From: an uncultured Eubacteriales bacterium
GTDB taxonomy: Bacteria > Bacillota > Clostridia > Peptostreptococcales > Anaerovoracaceae
Direction: 5' to 3'
Assembly: GCA_900547295.1 (NCBI GenBank)
Contig: URGK01000004.1
Span: 1 to 64,000 of the forward strand
DNA: 64,000 nucleotides
In this document: positions 8,291-16,927 of the stretch, in pieces
Numbering within the stretch: position 1 is the stretch's first letter
Layout: every line of letters starts with the position of its first letter
Notes under the pieces: model-generated
Told to the model about the DNA's origin: nothing
The model's database searches: none
Seen by the model: only the letters and a program-made list of their open reading frames with translations
Program-made: the position numbers and the translations under genes

Positions 8291-8500
8291 ATGCTTAAAT
8301 ACATACTTACAGCAGTTATAATAATATGCCTTGTTATATATTTCTACGCTGTATCAAGAAGCAGTACAATTAAAAAGACAGGAGATTTAAGACCGAGCGA
8401 TGCCGAAAAAAACAGGGCAATGCTGGATAAGCTTAACAAAATCAAACTGGTAGCATTAATCGTGCTGATTCTGACAGCTATAGTTACCATGATTTTATAA
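8291..8500 (+). CDS. Small two-helix membrane protein (69 aa)
   Basis: The protein has an N-terminal hydrophobic helix (YILTAVIIICLVIYFYAVS), a charged loop rich in Lys/Asp/Arg and a C-terminal hydrophobic helix (VALIVLILTAIVTMIL). It starts one base after the Nudix stop with AGGAG overlapping that stop. The function is unknown. The same arrangement occurs in the 58-residue protein at 7534. Confidence 0.6.
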   Translation: MLKYILTAVIIICLVIYFYAVSRSSTIKKTGDLRPSDAEKNRAMLDKLNKIKLVALIVLILTAIVTMIL

Positions 8501-8557
8501 ATTGTTTCAAAAACCCAATTTGAAAAAGAAATTTTGTTAAAAAAACACAAAAATATG

Positions 8558-8586
8558 TTGACAAACGAAAAATGATGATATAGAAT
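8558..8586 (+). promoter_or_regulatory. Promoter of the trpB T-box transcript
   Basis: TTGACA at 8558-8563 and TAGAAT at 8581-8586 have an exact 17-bp spacer, directly before the leader. Confidence 0.75.
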
Positions 8587-8860
8587 TAAGAAAACCGATG
8601 AGGAAGAGGAGTAGTTTTTATTCAGCTGTTACAGAGAGCCGCAGGCGGTGAGAGGCGGTACAGATGATAGATGCGAATGGACTTCCGAGGGCAAACCCAA
8701 AGCGGCAGGCAAGTAGGGGCGACGGAGAACCCTCCGTTATCAAAGGTAACCATATGTCAGTATGGTAAGCGGGTGCAACAATGCACCAAGCCGGGTGGCA
8801 CCGCAGGAGATTATTATATCCTGTCCCAGCATTAAAGTATGCAGGGACAGGATTTTTTTA
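8587..8860 (+). promoter_or_regulatory. Tryptophan T-box riboswitch
   Basis: The leader carries the T-box bulge sequence GGGTGGCACCGC (8793-8804). It is followed by an intrinsic terminator with stem ATCCTGTCCC (8818-8827) and GGGACAGGAT (8844-8853) and a run of seven T. The likely specifier codon is TGG (8678-8680), in the setting GAATGGACTTCCGAG at the 3' side of the Stem I specifier loop, with AGTA on the other side. Uncharged tRNA-Trp would stabilise the antiterminator and allow transcription of trpB. The base after the acceptor-pairing TGG is C, matching a G discriminator as in bacterial tRNA-Trp. Confidence 0.85.
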
Positions 8861-8985
8861 TGACCTAACCCAATTTGTGAAACAAATTGTTGGTAGGTCA
8901 AACGTCAGAACTTCCCAAGAGTGCGAAGCGTGATTGGCAGAAGTTTACGGCGAAAGAACCTAACCCGATTTGTGAGGTTAGGGCG
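8861..8985 (+). repeat. Palindromic block between T-box terminator and trpB
   Basis: Three nested inverted repeats fill the space. First, TGACCTA at 8861-8867 pairs with TAGGTCA at 8894-8900, with CAATTTGT/ACAAATTG inside. Second, an AACTTC...GAAGTT pair lies around 8909-8945. Third, CCTAACC at 8959-8965 pairs with GGTTAGG at 8976-8982. The first and third share the string CCTAACCC[AG]ATTTGTGA. The block lies in the transcribed leader and has no coding appearance. It could be a small palindromic mobile unit or a second RNA control element. Confidence 0.5.
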
Positions 8986-9025
8986 AAAATTAAAACCTAA
9001 AAGGGAGAAACAGGAGGAAATTAAT

Positions 9026-10399
9026 ATGACAGACAGAACAATACCTTACAAAATATATTTAGATGAAAACGAGATGCCTAAGTACTGGTACAATGTTCGC
9101 GCAGATATGGTGAACAAACCTGCGCCGCTGCTTAATCCGGGAACAGGCAAGCCAATGACAGCAGAGGAACTGGGCGGAGTATTCTGCGATGAACTCGTTA
9201 AGCAGGAGCTTGACAACGACACCAGATACTACCCTATACCGCAGGAAATCCTTGATTTCTACAAGATGTACAGACCGTCACCTCTGACAAGAGCGTATTG
9301 CTTAGAGAAAAAGCTTGATACACCGGCAAAGATTTACTATAAATTTGAGGGTAACAACACAAGCGGAAGCCATAAGTTGAACTCAGCCATAGCTCAGGCA
9401 TATTATGCAAAACAGCAGGGACTAAAAGGTGTTACAACAGAAACAGGCGCAGGACAGTGGGGTACTGCTCTGTCAATGGCATGCGCATATCTTGACCTTG
9501 ACTGTGATGTATATATGGTTAAGGTTTCATATGAACAGAAGCCGTTCAGAAGAGAGGTTATGAGAACCTACGGCGCAAAGGTTACACCGTCACCGTCAAT
9601 GAATACCAATATCGGAAGAAAAATAAACGAGGAATTTCCGGGAACAACAGGAAGCCTTGGCTGCGCAATCTCAGAGGCAGTAGAAGCAGCTACAAGCAGA
9701 GAGGGCTACAGATATGTTCTGGGCAGCGTTCTTAATCAGGTGCTTCTGCATCAGTCCGTAATAGGCGTTGAGGCAAAGCTGGCAATGGACAAGTTCGGTA
9801 TCAAGCCTGATGTTATCATAGGCTGCGCAGGCGGCGGCTCCAATCTCGGCGGCCTTATTTCACCGTTTATGGGCGAGAAGCTCAGAGGCGAAGCAGATTA
9901 TCAGTTCATAGCTGTAGAGCCTGCATCATGCCCAAGCCTTACAAGAGGAACTTTCGGATATGACTTTTGCGATACAGGTAAGGTTTGCCCACTGGCTAAG
10001 ATGTATACGCTGGGAAGCGGATTTATTCCGTCGGCAAATCATGCAGGCGGTCTTAGATACCATGGCATGAGCCCTACGCTCTCACAGCTTTACCATGACG
10101 GATATATGGAAGCAAGAGCAGTTGAACAGACAAGCATATTTGAAGCAGCGGAGCTGTTTGCAAGAACCGAAGGGACACTTCCTGCACCTGAAAGCAGCCA
10201 CGCAATCAAGGTTGCAATAGACGAAGCAATTAAATGCAAGGAAACAGGCGAAGAAAAAACAATACTCTTCGGACTTACAGGTACAGGCTACTTCGACATG
10301 TACGCATACGAAAAATTCCACAATGGCGAAATGTCAGACTACATACCTACAGACGAGGAGCTTGAAGCAAGCTTCGCAACAATGCCAAAGGTAGATTAA
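9026..10399 (+). CDS. trpB: Tryptophan synthase beta chain, TrpB2 type
   Basis: PLP enzyme making L-tryptophan from indole and serine. The 457-residue protein shows the TrpB2-type core FEGNNTSGSHKLNSAIAQ with PLP Lys117, TETGAGQWG, the GCAGGGSNLGG phosphate loop, and GLRYHGMSP. It is longer than the ~400 residues of TrpB1. No trpA is nearby, in keeping with TrpB2 proteins acting alone in indole salvage. ATG 9026 preceded by CAGGAGGAAA is the start; the frame is open 105 bases further upstream but through the palindromic leader. It is controlled by the Trp T-box. Confidence 0.9.
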   Translation: MTDRTIPYKIYLDENEMPKYWYNVRADMVNKPAPLLNPGTGKPMTAEELGGVFCDELVKQELDNDTRYYPIPQEILDFYKMYRPSPLTRAYCLEKKLDTPAKIYYKFEGNNTSGSHKLNSAIAQAYYAKQQGLKGVTTETGAGQWGTALSMACAYLDLDCDVYMVKVSYEQKPFRREVMRTYGAKVTPSPSMNTNIGRKINEEFPGTTGSLGCAISEAVEAATSREGYRYVLGSVLNQVLLHQSVIGVEAKLAMDKFGIKPDVIIGCAGGGSNLGGLISPFMGEKLRGEADYQFIAVEPASCPSLTRGTFGYDFCDTGKVCPLAKMYTLGSGFIPSANHAGGLRYHGMSPTLSQLYHDGYMEARAVEQTSIFEAAELFARTEGTLPAPESSHAIKVAIDEAIKCKETGEEKTILFGLTGTGYFDMYAYEKFHNGEMSDYIPTDEELEASFATMPKVD

Positions 10400-10436
10400 T
10401 ACAGAACAAGTACAAGATAGACATATAAACATAAAG

Positions 10437-10461
10437 CCGCTTCGGAACTGCTCCGAAGCGG
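10437..10461. terminator. Hairpin between convergent trpB and lipoprotein genes
   Basis: CCGCTTCGGA (10437-10446) and TCCGAAGCGG (10452-10461) form a perfect 10-bp stem with a 5-base loop. T-tracts on both sides are short, so it is a modest bidirectional terminator. Confidence 0.65.
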
Positions 10462-10466
10462 TATTT

Positions 10467-11171
10467 CTATGAGGTTATGGCATCGTCAATGTCTCCGTCG
10501 CGGCCGTTTTCTCTGACATTGCCGTCATCTGTAACAGTAAGATCAAAGATTACGGTATATATTACGTCGTCACCGCTGCGGTATTTCATAGTAAGAAGCA
10601 CATCGCCCGCAGATATGCCCTCGACGGTATAATGCTGCCATTTGACAGCATCGGGGTCAGGCTCTGTCGTGACTTTAAGCTTTATTTTTCCGCCACCTTT
10701 CATATCATACTCCCATTTGTAGTTTTCAGACCTGTCGGCGAGTCTGAAAGAAGTGAAATCGTCTTCTGATATATAGTTGGCAAAGCTCAGGCTTTTGCCG
10801 TTGTGTGAGAGTTTTATGCGGCCCGGTGTGACTGCTTCAAATTCCAGTGTGTCTTTTTCTTCAATATCCCAGCAGGCAGGAGGGTCAAAATCATCGCTTC
10901 CGCAGTTTATCTTAACAGTTCCGGTAAGTGCATCTGCCGACCCTTTCATAGTACCGGATATGCCGGGATTTCCTGCTTCTGCATCATAAAGACTGAAATG
11001 TCCGTTTTCTTCAATTCTGAGCGCCAGATAGCCGTAGCCTGCTTCACAGCCGTAGGAACTGTCCTGACATTCCCATTCTCCTGTAAGCGCCTTTGGAACC
11101 TCTGCAGCGCAGGAACACAGCGGAAATACAAAGAACAGAGTGACTGCAAGAGTCAGTAAAAGTTTTTTCAT
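10467..11171 (-). CDS. Lipoprotein with possible chagasin-like C-terminal domain
   Basis: The 234-residue protein begins with a lipoprotein signal (KKLLLTLAVTLFFVFPLCSC; lipobox Cys20). The N-terminal part after TGEWEC resembles a small beta-rich domain that measures deviation from an expected structure in many Firmicutes lipoproteins. Residues ~150-225 show KWEYDMKGGGKIKL, then GISAGDVLLTMKYRSGDD and YTVIFDLTV. This resembles the GxGG and A..G...L...Y.R pattern of the I42 (chagasin) inhibitors of papain-like peptidases, but the NPTTGY motif is not clear. It is probably the second gene of a two-gene lipoprotein operon, 50 bases after the gene at 11222. Confidence 0.5.
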   Translation of the reverse strand: MKKLLLTLAVTLFFVFPLCSCAAEVPKALTGEWECQDSSYGCEAGYGYLALRIEENGHFSLYDAEAGNPGISGTMKGSADALTGTVKINCGSDDFDPPACWDIEEKDTLEFEAVTPGRIKLSHNGKSLSFANYISEDDFTSFRLADRSENYKWEYDMKGGGKIKLKVTTEPDPDAVKWQHYTVEGISAGDVLLTMKYRSGDDVIYTVIFDLTVTDDGNVRENGRDGDIDDAITS

Positions 11172-11221
11172 TTTTATGTTACTCCTTTTGATACATATGC
11201 TGTTTTACAGGCATGGGCTGA

Positions 11222-12058
11222 TCAGTTGTCCAGAAGAGTCCATTCATCATCAACAGCATCATAGATATATACAATATTGTCTGAAACGGCAAACAGTTCT
11301 TCCCGTACAAAATGATCAGAGTGATCTGTCCCCATAGCAAACAGCATACAGTCAACACCGTTTATTTCCTGTTTTTCGTCAAGATAGAGCAGTTTCATGC
11401 CCTGTTCAAGCCCCTGCTTTACTTTGGCTCTTTCGCGGAGCAGTTCTGAGGCAATTTCAGTATCACTTTGTCCGGAGGTGGCAGGGAGTGTAAAATCATA
11501 ATAACCGTCCTCCATGGCAACAGTGCTGTCATTTAAGGAAACTCCGGGATGGAATGTGTATTTGTCAGAGCCGTCGGTTACATATATTACAGTATTTGAA
11601 TATATATCACTGAAATTGCAGCGTAGAAGAACTGCTTCTCCCGGTCTGCCTTCGAAGATTACATTATCAGGTTCATCTATGTATTCACATGTTTCCGTAA
11701 GAGTAGTGCCGCATATGAGTATTGAACAGGTATCGTCTGCCGGCACAAGAGCATAAAGCTCATCGCCCTCATATGAAACAAAGCTGCAGGCCTGCTTCTG
11801 ACATAAAAACGGATATTTATCTGCATAGGCGCTGCTGTCTAAAAAGGACATAACATCTTCATCTGTTTCTTTGTCGGCGATATATCCGATAAAAGCTGCG
11901 CCGAGAATGCTGCCGCTGTCTCTGATTTCTTCCTGAAGAATATCAAGCGCTGATTCTTTTTCGGGTTCAGGGGGCCCGGCCGGAGCGTCATTGCAGGCTG
12001 CGGCAGGGATAAGACATAAAACAACCAGTATTACCAATAAAAAAGATTTTAATTTCAT
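11222..12058 (-). CDS. Lipoprotein of unknown function
   Basis: The 278-residue protein has a lipoprotein signal (KSFLLVILVVLCLIPAAAC; Cys22). A short linker rich in Pro and Glu (PAGPPEPEKES) is followed by an acidic folded domain without a motif I recognise. There are cysteines at CSFVSYEGDELY, CSILICG and NGVDCMLF. The start is supported by GGAGGTG upstream. It precedes the lipoprotein at 10467 in the same direction and the two probably form one unit on the outer face of the membrane. Confidence 0.6.
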   Translation of the reverse strand: MKLKSFLLVILVVLCLIPAAACNDAPAGPPEPEKESALDILQEEIRDSGSILGAAFIGYIADKETDEDVMSFLDSSAYADKYPFLCQKQACSFVSYEGDELYALVPADDTCSILICGTTLTETCEYIDEPDNVIFEGRPGEAVLLRCNFSDIYSNTVIYVTDGSDKYTFHPGVSLNDSTVAMEDGYYDFTLPATSGQSDTEIASELLRERAKVKQGLEQGMKLLYLDEKQEINGVDCMLFAMGTDHSDHFVREELFAVSDNIVYIYDAVDDEWTLLDN

Positions 12059-12169
12059 TTCAGAGCACCTCCGTTTACGAAGTCACAGATTTATTTGTTA
12101 TTGTACCACTAAACAGAGAAGCTTACAATAAGAGGGGGATAAACAATAATATTAATATCATCATTAATG

Positions 12170-12178
12170 TGCTATACT
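12170..12178 (+). promoter_or_regulatory. Extended -10 promoter for the ABC exporter operon
   Basis: TG-C-TATACT (TG at 12170-12171, hexamer 12173-12178) lies 31 bases before the ATG at 12209. There is no convincing -35 box. Confidence 0.45.
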
Positions 12179-12208
12179 ATCTATGTAAAAAACACAAAGG
12201 AATAATGT

Positions 12209-13942
12209 ATGAAAAATCTTATTAAATATCTTAAACCATATACAAAAGAAAGCATACTGGCGCCGCTGTTCAAGCTGCTTGAGGTGGCCTTTGACCTTAT
12301 GGTGCCTGTTGTTGTTGCCAAAATGATAGATACAGGAGTGGCGCAGCAGGATTACACCTTTATATTCAGGTGCGCCGCAATTCTGCTTGCTATGGCGCTG
12401 CTGGGGCTTTTGTGCAGCGTTACGGCACAGTTTTTTGCAGCCAGAGCTTCTGCAGGCTTCGGAGCATCTCTCAGACAGACAATGTTTGATCATATCCAGA
12501 AATTTTCTTTTTCCATGCTTGACAGGGCAGGCAGCGACACTCTGATTACAAGGATAAACGACGACGTAAATCAGGTGCAGAGCGGTGTCAATATGTGTCT
12601 GAGGCTGATTCTTCGAAGTCCGTTTATTGTGCTTGGAGCAACTGCTGTGGCGTTTACCGTTAATGTTAAATGCGCCGTTATATTTGCAGTCACAGTACCG
12701 GTGCTGTTTGCAGTGATTTTTGCCATTATGCTTGTCAGCATACCGCTTTTCAAAAAAGTGCAGGCGGGGCTTGACAGGATAACAGAGCTTACAAGAGAAA
12801 ACCTTACAGGAGTTCGTGTGATAAGGGCATTCTGCCGCGAGAAATATGCAGCGGGAGAGTTTGAGGACAGCAACAGGGAGCTTACAAGGCTCAATGAATT
12901 TGTGGGAAAAATCTCCGCAGTGCTTAATCCTCTTACTTATGCCATGATAAATATAGCGGCGGTAATTCTGATTGACAAAGCAGCGATAGAGGTCAATCTG
13001 GGGAATCTGCAGCAGGGAGAGACTGTCGCACTGTATAACTATATGATGCAGATTATTGTTGAGCTCATCAAGCTGGCAGCGCTGATTATAACGCTGAACA
13101 AATCGGTGGCATGCGCAGGGCGCATATCAGAAGTTCTTGATATGAAGCCGGATATGGAATATCCCGAAGCGGATACTGTTTCGTACGAAGCAGGAAATCC
13201 TGCTGTTGAGTTTGCTGATGTGACTTTCAGTTATGAGAATGCCGCAGCTCCGAGTCTTAAAAACATATCCTTTGCAGTTGAGAACGGTCAGACCGCAGGA
13301 ATTATAGGGGGTACGGGAAGCGGCAAAACCACACTGGTAAATCTGATTGCCAGATTTTATGATGCCACAGAGGGCAAAGTCCTTATAGACGGTACTGATA
13401 TTAAGAATTATTCAAAGGAAACCCTTGAAAAAAGGTGCGGAATTGTACAGCAGAAAACAGTCCTGTTTAAAGGCAGCATCAGGGATAATCTCAGATGGGG
13501 AAATGAAAAAGCCGATGATGAGAAACTATGGAAAGCACTTGAAACAGCGCAGGCAAAAGATGTTGCGGCAGGTAAACCCGGGCAGCTTGATTTCGAGCTT
13601 GAGCGAAGCGGCGGCAACCTTTCGGGAGGTCAGAGACAGCGTATTTCCATTGCAAGAACTCTCGTCAAAGAGCCGGAAATACTGATTTTTGATGACAGCT
13701 TCAGCGCACTGGATTTTGCTACAGAGGCGGCGCTCAGGAAGGCTCTGCATAATATGGAGCGTCAGGCCGCTGTGTTTATTGTTTCACAGAGGATTTCGGC
13801 CATCAGGAACTCCGACATTATAATAGTGCTGGATAACGGCGTTATGGCAGGCAAAGGCAGTCATGAGGAACTTATGAATAGCTGTGAAACTTATCGTGAA
13901 ATCTATTACTCGCAGTTCCCGGAAGAAAGGTGTGCAGAATGA
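12209..13942 (+). CDS. ABC exporter half-transporter, degenerate-site subunit
   Basis: The 577-residue fusion of a six-helix type-1 exporter membrane domain (to ~320) and an ATPase domain has Walker A GGTGSGKTT near 367-375, signature LSGGQRQ near 471-477 and Walker B ILIFDDSF near 490-497. The residue after the Walker B aspartate, normally the catalytic glutamate, is Asp, as in one subunit of heterodimeric exporters. Such pairs expel lipids, drugs or peptides. The next gene overlaps by 4 bp and encodes the partner. Confidence 0.9.
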   Translation: MKNLIKYLKPYTKESILAPLFKLLEVAFDLMVPVVVAKMIDTGVAQQDYTFIFRCAAILLAMALLGLLCSVTAQFFAARASAGFGASLRQTMFDHIQKFSFSMLDRAGSDTLITRINDDVNQVQSGVNMCLRLILRSPFIVLGATAVAFTVNVKCAVIFAVTVPVLFAVIFAIMLVSIPLFKKVQAGLDRITELTRENLTGVRVIRAFCREKYAAGEFEDSNRELTRLNEFVGKISAVLNPLTYAMINIAAVILIDKAAIEVNLGNLQQGETVALYNYMMQIIVELIKLAALIITLNKSVACAGRISEVLDMKPDMEYPEADTVSYEAGNPAVEFADVTFSYENAAAPSLKNISFAVENGQTAGIIGGTGSGKTTLVNLIARFYDATEGKVLIDGTDIKNYSKETLEKRCGIVQQKTVLFKGSIRDNLRWGNEKADDEKLWKALETAQAKDVAAGKPGQLDFELERSGGNLSGGQRQRISIARTLVKEPEILIFDDSFSALDFATEAALRKALHNMERQAAVFIVSQRISAIRNSDIIIVLDNGVMAGKGSHEELMNSCETYREIYYSQFPEERCAE

Positions 13943-15690
13943 GCAGTAAGGATAAGAAAAAAGGCGAAAGCCGCAAAACCCTGCGCAAACTGATGAAGTT
14001 TATTGCAGGCTATAAATGGCTGCTGGTGCTGAGCCTACTTCTTGCGGCGGCTTCAGTTATATTGCAGCTTTATGTTCCGGTGCTTTTCGGTAATGCCATA
14101 GATGAAATCATATCGGAGCACAATGTGTTCTTTGATAATATGTGGGTGTACCTGCGGCAGATAATCATAGTTGCAGCGGGAGCCGCTGTGCTTCTTTGGA
14201 TTATGAACCTTATCAACAACCGCATGACCTACAGGGTTGTGCAGGATATACGGTCAAAGGCGATAAATCATATACAGAAGCTGCCGCTGTCGTATCTTGA
14301 CAGGCATGCTTCGGGGGATATTGTCAGCCGCATTATTGCAGATGCCGATATTCTTTCGGACGGTCTGCTGCTGGGATTTACGCAGCTTTTTGTCAGTGTC
14401 GTTACAGTTATAGCCACGCTTGTGTTTATGTTTATGCAGAATGTATGGATTACGTTGCTGGTAATACTGCTGACGCCGCTGAGCTTTCTGATTGCAAAAT
14501 TCATAGCCTCCCGCTCATTTAATATGTTCAGAAAACAAAGTGAGGCAAGAGGCGTGCAGACGGCGCTGGCGGAGGAAATGATAAGCGGACAGAAAACGGT
14601 AAGGGCTTTTGGATATGAAAAAAGAGCCTCGGGACAGTTCAGGCAAATCAATGAGGAGCTAAAGGAGTACAGCCAGAAAGCTGTATTCTACAGCAGCCTT
14701 ACAAACCCATGTACCAGATTTGTGAATAATATAATATACGCGGGAGTTGCGCTTGTCGGAGTGCTGATTATTCCAGGCGGGGCGCTTACCGTAGGCGGAC
14801 TTACGATTATGCTGTTTTATGCAAATCAGTATATGAAGCCCTTTAATGATATAAGCTCGGTTGTTACCGAAATGCAGAATGCCCTTGCCTGCGCGGCGAG
14901 AATTTTTGAGCTGCTTGAGCAGCCGGAGGAGGAGCCGGGCAGTGAGAATGTATTGCAGGACATAAAGGGCGAGGTTGATATTGACGATGTGAATTTCAGC
15001 TATGTCAAGGACAGTCCGCTCATAGAGGATTTCAGCCTCAATGTAACTCCGGGAATGAGAGTTGCAATAGTAGGACCTACGGGCTGCGGCAAAACCACCC
15101 TTATAAATCTGCTCATGAGATTTTATGATGCAGACAGAGGCAGTATCAGAATTGACGGAACTCCGATAACTGATATTTCAAGACATTCACTAAGGGAAAG
15201 CTTCGGAATGGTACTGCAGGATACATGGATTAAACACGATACTGTCAGAGCAAACATAGCCTTTGGAAAACCTGAGGCTTCTGAGGATGAGATAATAAAG
15301 GCTGCAAAGGAGGCTCACAGCTGGGAGTTCATAGAGAAACTGCCTGACGGTCTTGACACTGTTTTAAATGAGGACAGTCTGAGTCAGGGACAGAAACAGC
15401 TGCTGTGCATCACAAGAGTAATGCTTATTTCACCGCCTATGCTGATACTTGATGAGGCAACCTCCAATATAGATACGAGGACAGAGCTTCAGATACAGGA
15501 GGCCTTTGACAGACTTATGGAGGGCAGGACCAGCTTCATTGTTGCTCACAGGCTTTCGACTATAAGAAATGCTTCCCTTATTATTGTTATGCGTGACGGA
15601 AAAATCGCAGAGCAGGGCAGACACGAGGAACTGCTTGAACAAGGTGGGCTTTACAGCGAGATTTACAACAGTCAGTTTCAGGAAACATAA
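13939..15690 (+). CDS. ABC exporter half-transporter, catalytic-site subunit
   Basis: The partner of the preceding gene, 583 residues from ATG 13939 (AAAGG 8 bases upstream; a GTG at 13930 is less likely). The membrane domain spans about residues 25-320. Walker A GPTGCGKTT lies near 379-387, signature LSQGQKQ near 482-488 and Walker B MLILDEATS near 501-509 with the catalytic Glu intact. Its signature motif is the less canonical LSQGQ. Together with the Asp-type partner this gives one working and one weak ATP site, the normal heterodimer pattern. The substrate is unknown. Confidence 0.9.
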   Translation: MSSKDKKKGESRKTLRKLMKFIAGYKWLLVLSLLLAAASVILQLYVPVLFGNAIDEIISEHNVFFDNMWVYLRQIIIVAAGAAVLLWIMNLINNRMTYRVVQDIRSKAINHIQKLPLSYLDRHASGDIVSRIIADADILSDGLLLGFTQLFVSVVTVIATLVFMFMQNVWITLLVILLTPLSFLIAKFIASRSFNMFRKQSEARGVQTALAEEMISGQKTVRAFGYEKRASGQFRQINEELKEYSQKAVFYSSLTNPCTRFVNNIIYAGVALVGVLIIPGGALTVGGLTIMLFYANQYMKPFNDISSVVTEMQNALACAARIFELLEQPEEEPGSENVLQDIKGEVDIDDVNFSYVKDSPLIEDFSLNVTPGMRVAIVGPTGCGKTTLINLLMRFYDADRGSIRIDGTPITDISRHSLRESFGMVLQDTWIKHDTVRANIAFGKPEASEDEIIKAAKEAHSWEFIEKLPDGLDTVLNEDSLSQGQKQLLCITRVMLISPPMLILDEATSNIDTRTELQIQEAFDRLMEGRTSFIVAHRLSTIRNASLIIVMRDGKIAEQGRHEELLEQGGLYSEIYNSQFQET

Positions 15691-15759
15691 GGATTAAACC
15701 TGTGATGTGTGTTCATTTGCTGAGGCGGATGGTATTGTTTTTTCAGAGGGAGGTAGAGT

Positions 15760-16482
15760 ATGGACCAGAGAGATATAGGAAAATTCATTGCTTCATGCAG
15801 AAAAAACAAGGAAATGACTCAGAGCGAGCTTGCAGAGAAGCTGGGAGTAAGCATCAACGCCGTCAGCAAGTGGGAGCGTGGCATCAATCTGCCAGACTAT
15901 TCAAACCTGCAGGAGCTGTGCAGTGTTTTGGGGATATCGCTGAATGAATTCTTTGCAGGCAGGCACCTTGAGGACAGTGAGATTGAGAGACAGTCGGAGG
16001 AGAATCTTCTTAGTGTTGTGAAGCAGTCTGAACTGGACAGACAAAGGAAAAAATGGGATAGAGCGTTCAAGCTGGTGGTTCTTGCTATAGTGATTTTTGC
16101 AGCAGGAAGATTTGTGCTTGCAATGAACGGATATGTTCCGGCGCTGGATCGTATGTATATAAAGGAATACGGAACGGGTACTGTAGGCGATGTGGACACA
16201 GATTACTTTCTTGAAAAAAGCCCTGACTTTGAAATCGGAGCCAATATATACGGGTATGCTGTATTTAAGAAACCTGCAAAGGCTATGAAGAGGCTCAAAC
16301 AGGACTATGCCGAAGGCATTGCGCTGATACAGCAGGAATTTGATTTAAGGCCTCTCAACTGTCATACATATCACTTTTACAGCAATTACGGCTGGCAGAT
16401 TACAGGCGGCAGCGAAGAAGCCAGAAGACAGGCAGACTTTGTAACCGGCTTTGTTGACATATATGAAAACTGCTTTAGATAA
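15760..16482 (+). CDS. XRE-family regulator with a C-terminal membrane segment
   Basis: The 240-residue protein has an N-terminal helix-turn-helix of the Cro/CI type at 8-62 (TQSELAEKLGVSINAVSKWE), a charged linker, one transmembrane segment near 104-122 (FKLVVLAIVIFAAGRFVLA), and a ~110-residue domain that would lie outside the membrane. A DNA-binding domain anchored to the membrane suggests direct sensing of an envelope or extracellular signal. It follows the exporter genes by 69 bases with its own GGGAGG site, so it may regulate them; that link is inferred from position only. Confidence 0.8.
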   Translation: MDQRDIGKFIASCRKNKEMTQSELAEKLGVSINAVSKWERGINLPDYSNLQELCSVLGISLNEFFAGRHLEDSEIERQSEENLLSVVKQSELDRQRKKWDRAFKLVVLAIVIFAAGRFVLAMNGYVPALDRMYIKEYGTGTVGDVDTDYFLEKSPDFEIGANIYGYAVFKKPAKAMKRLKQDYAEGIALIQQEFDLRPLNCHTYHFYSNYGWQITGGSEEARRQADFVTGFVDIYENCFR

Positions 16483-16522
16483 ATAATTTGTGAAAAAACA
16501 CAAAAAAGTTTTTAAAAAATAG

Positions 16523-16551
16523 TTGACAGCACAAAAAATGAGTGGTAATAT
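16523..16551 (+). promoter_or_regulatory. Promoter of the trpXYZ T-box transcript
   Basis: TTGACA at 16523-16528 and TAATAT at 16546-16551 have a 17-bp spacer, directly before the second T-box leader. Confidence 0.75.
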
Positions 16552-16830
16552 ATGACCATACCAAATAAATAAGAACAAACCGAAGACGAGGAAGTAAAAC
16601 TGAGGTACGGTTTCCCAGAGAGTCCGGGGCGGTGTGATCCGGATAAATGCAGTTTCAGTAAATGGGCCTCCGAGGGCGAGGTGAACGGTATTTGCCAAGT
16701 AGCCAAGACGTGATGCCGGCGTGACGGGCAGGGAGTGTGACGGCACTCTGCAGAGAGAACGGATTTTCCGTTAAACAAGGTGGTACCGCAGGCATACGCT
16801 TGTCCTTGAGTGAGGACAGGCGTTTTTTAT
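16552..16830 (+). promoter_or_regulatory. Second T-box riboswitch, probably tryptophan
   Basis: The T-box sequence AAGGTGGTACCGC lies at 16777-16789. It is followed by a terminator hairpin (CGCTTGTCCT and AGGACAGGCG around 16798-16822) and a T-run at 16823-16828. The likely specifier is TGG at 16663-16665 in AAATGGGCCTCCGAG, the same position as in the trpB leader. The acceptor-pairing sequence is TGGT, not TGGC; against a G discriminator of tRNA-Trp this would be a U-G wobble. It controls the ABC importer genes downstream. Confidence 0.8.
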
Positions 16831-16927
16831 TTTACAGCCTGCGACAGTTTGCAGAGACTCCTGACATCTTAGACACACAAAAAAGAAAGGAGAGTTCTGT
16901 ACGAGGAGATACAGGACAACAAAACAA

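Noticed and set aside
8921..9025. Upstream extension of trpB in frame
   Set aside because: It runs through the palindromic leader, has no binding site and no similarity to TrpB2; ATG 9026 with CAGGAGG is clear.
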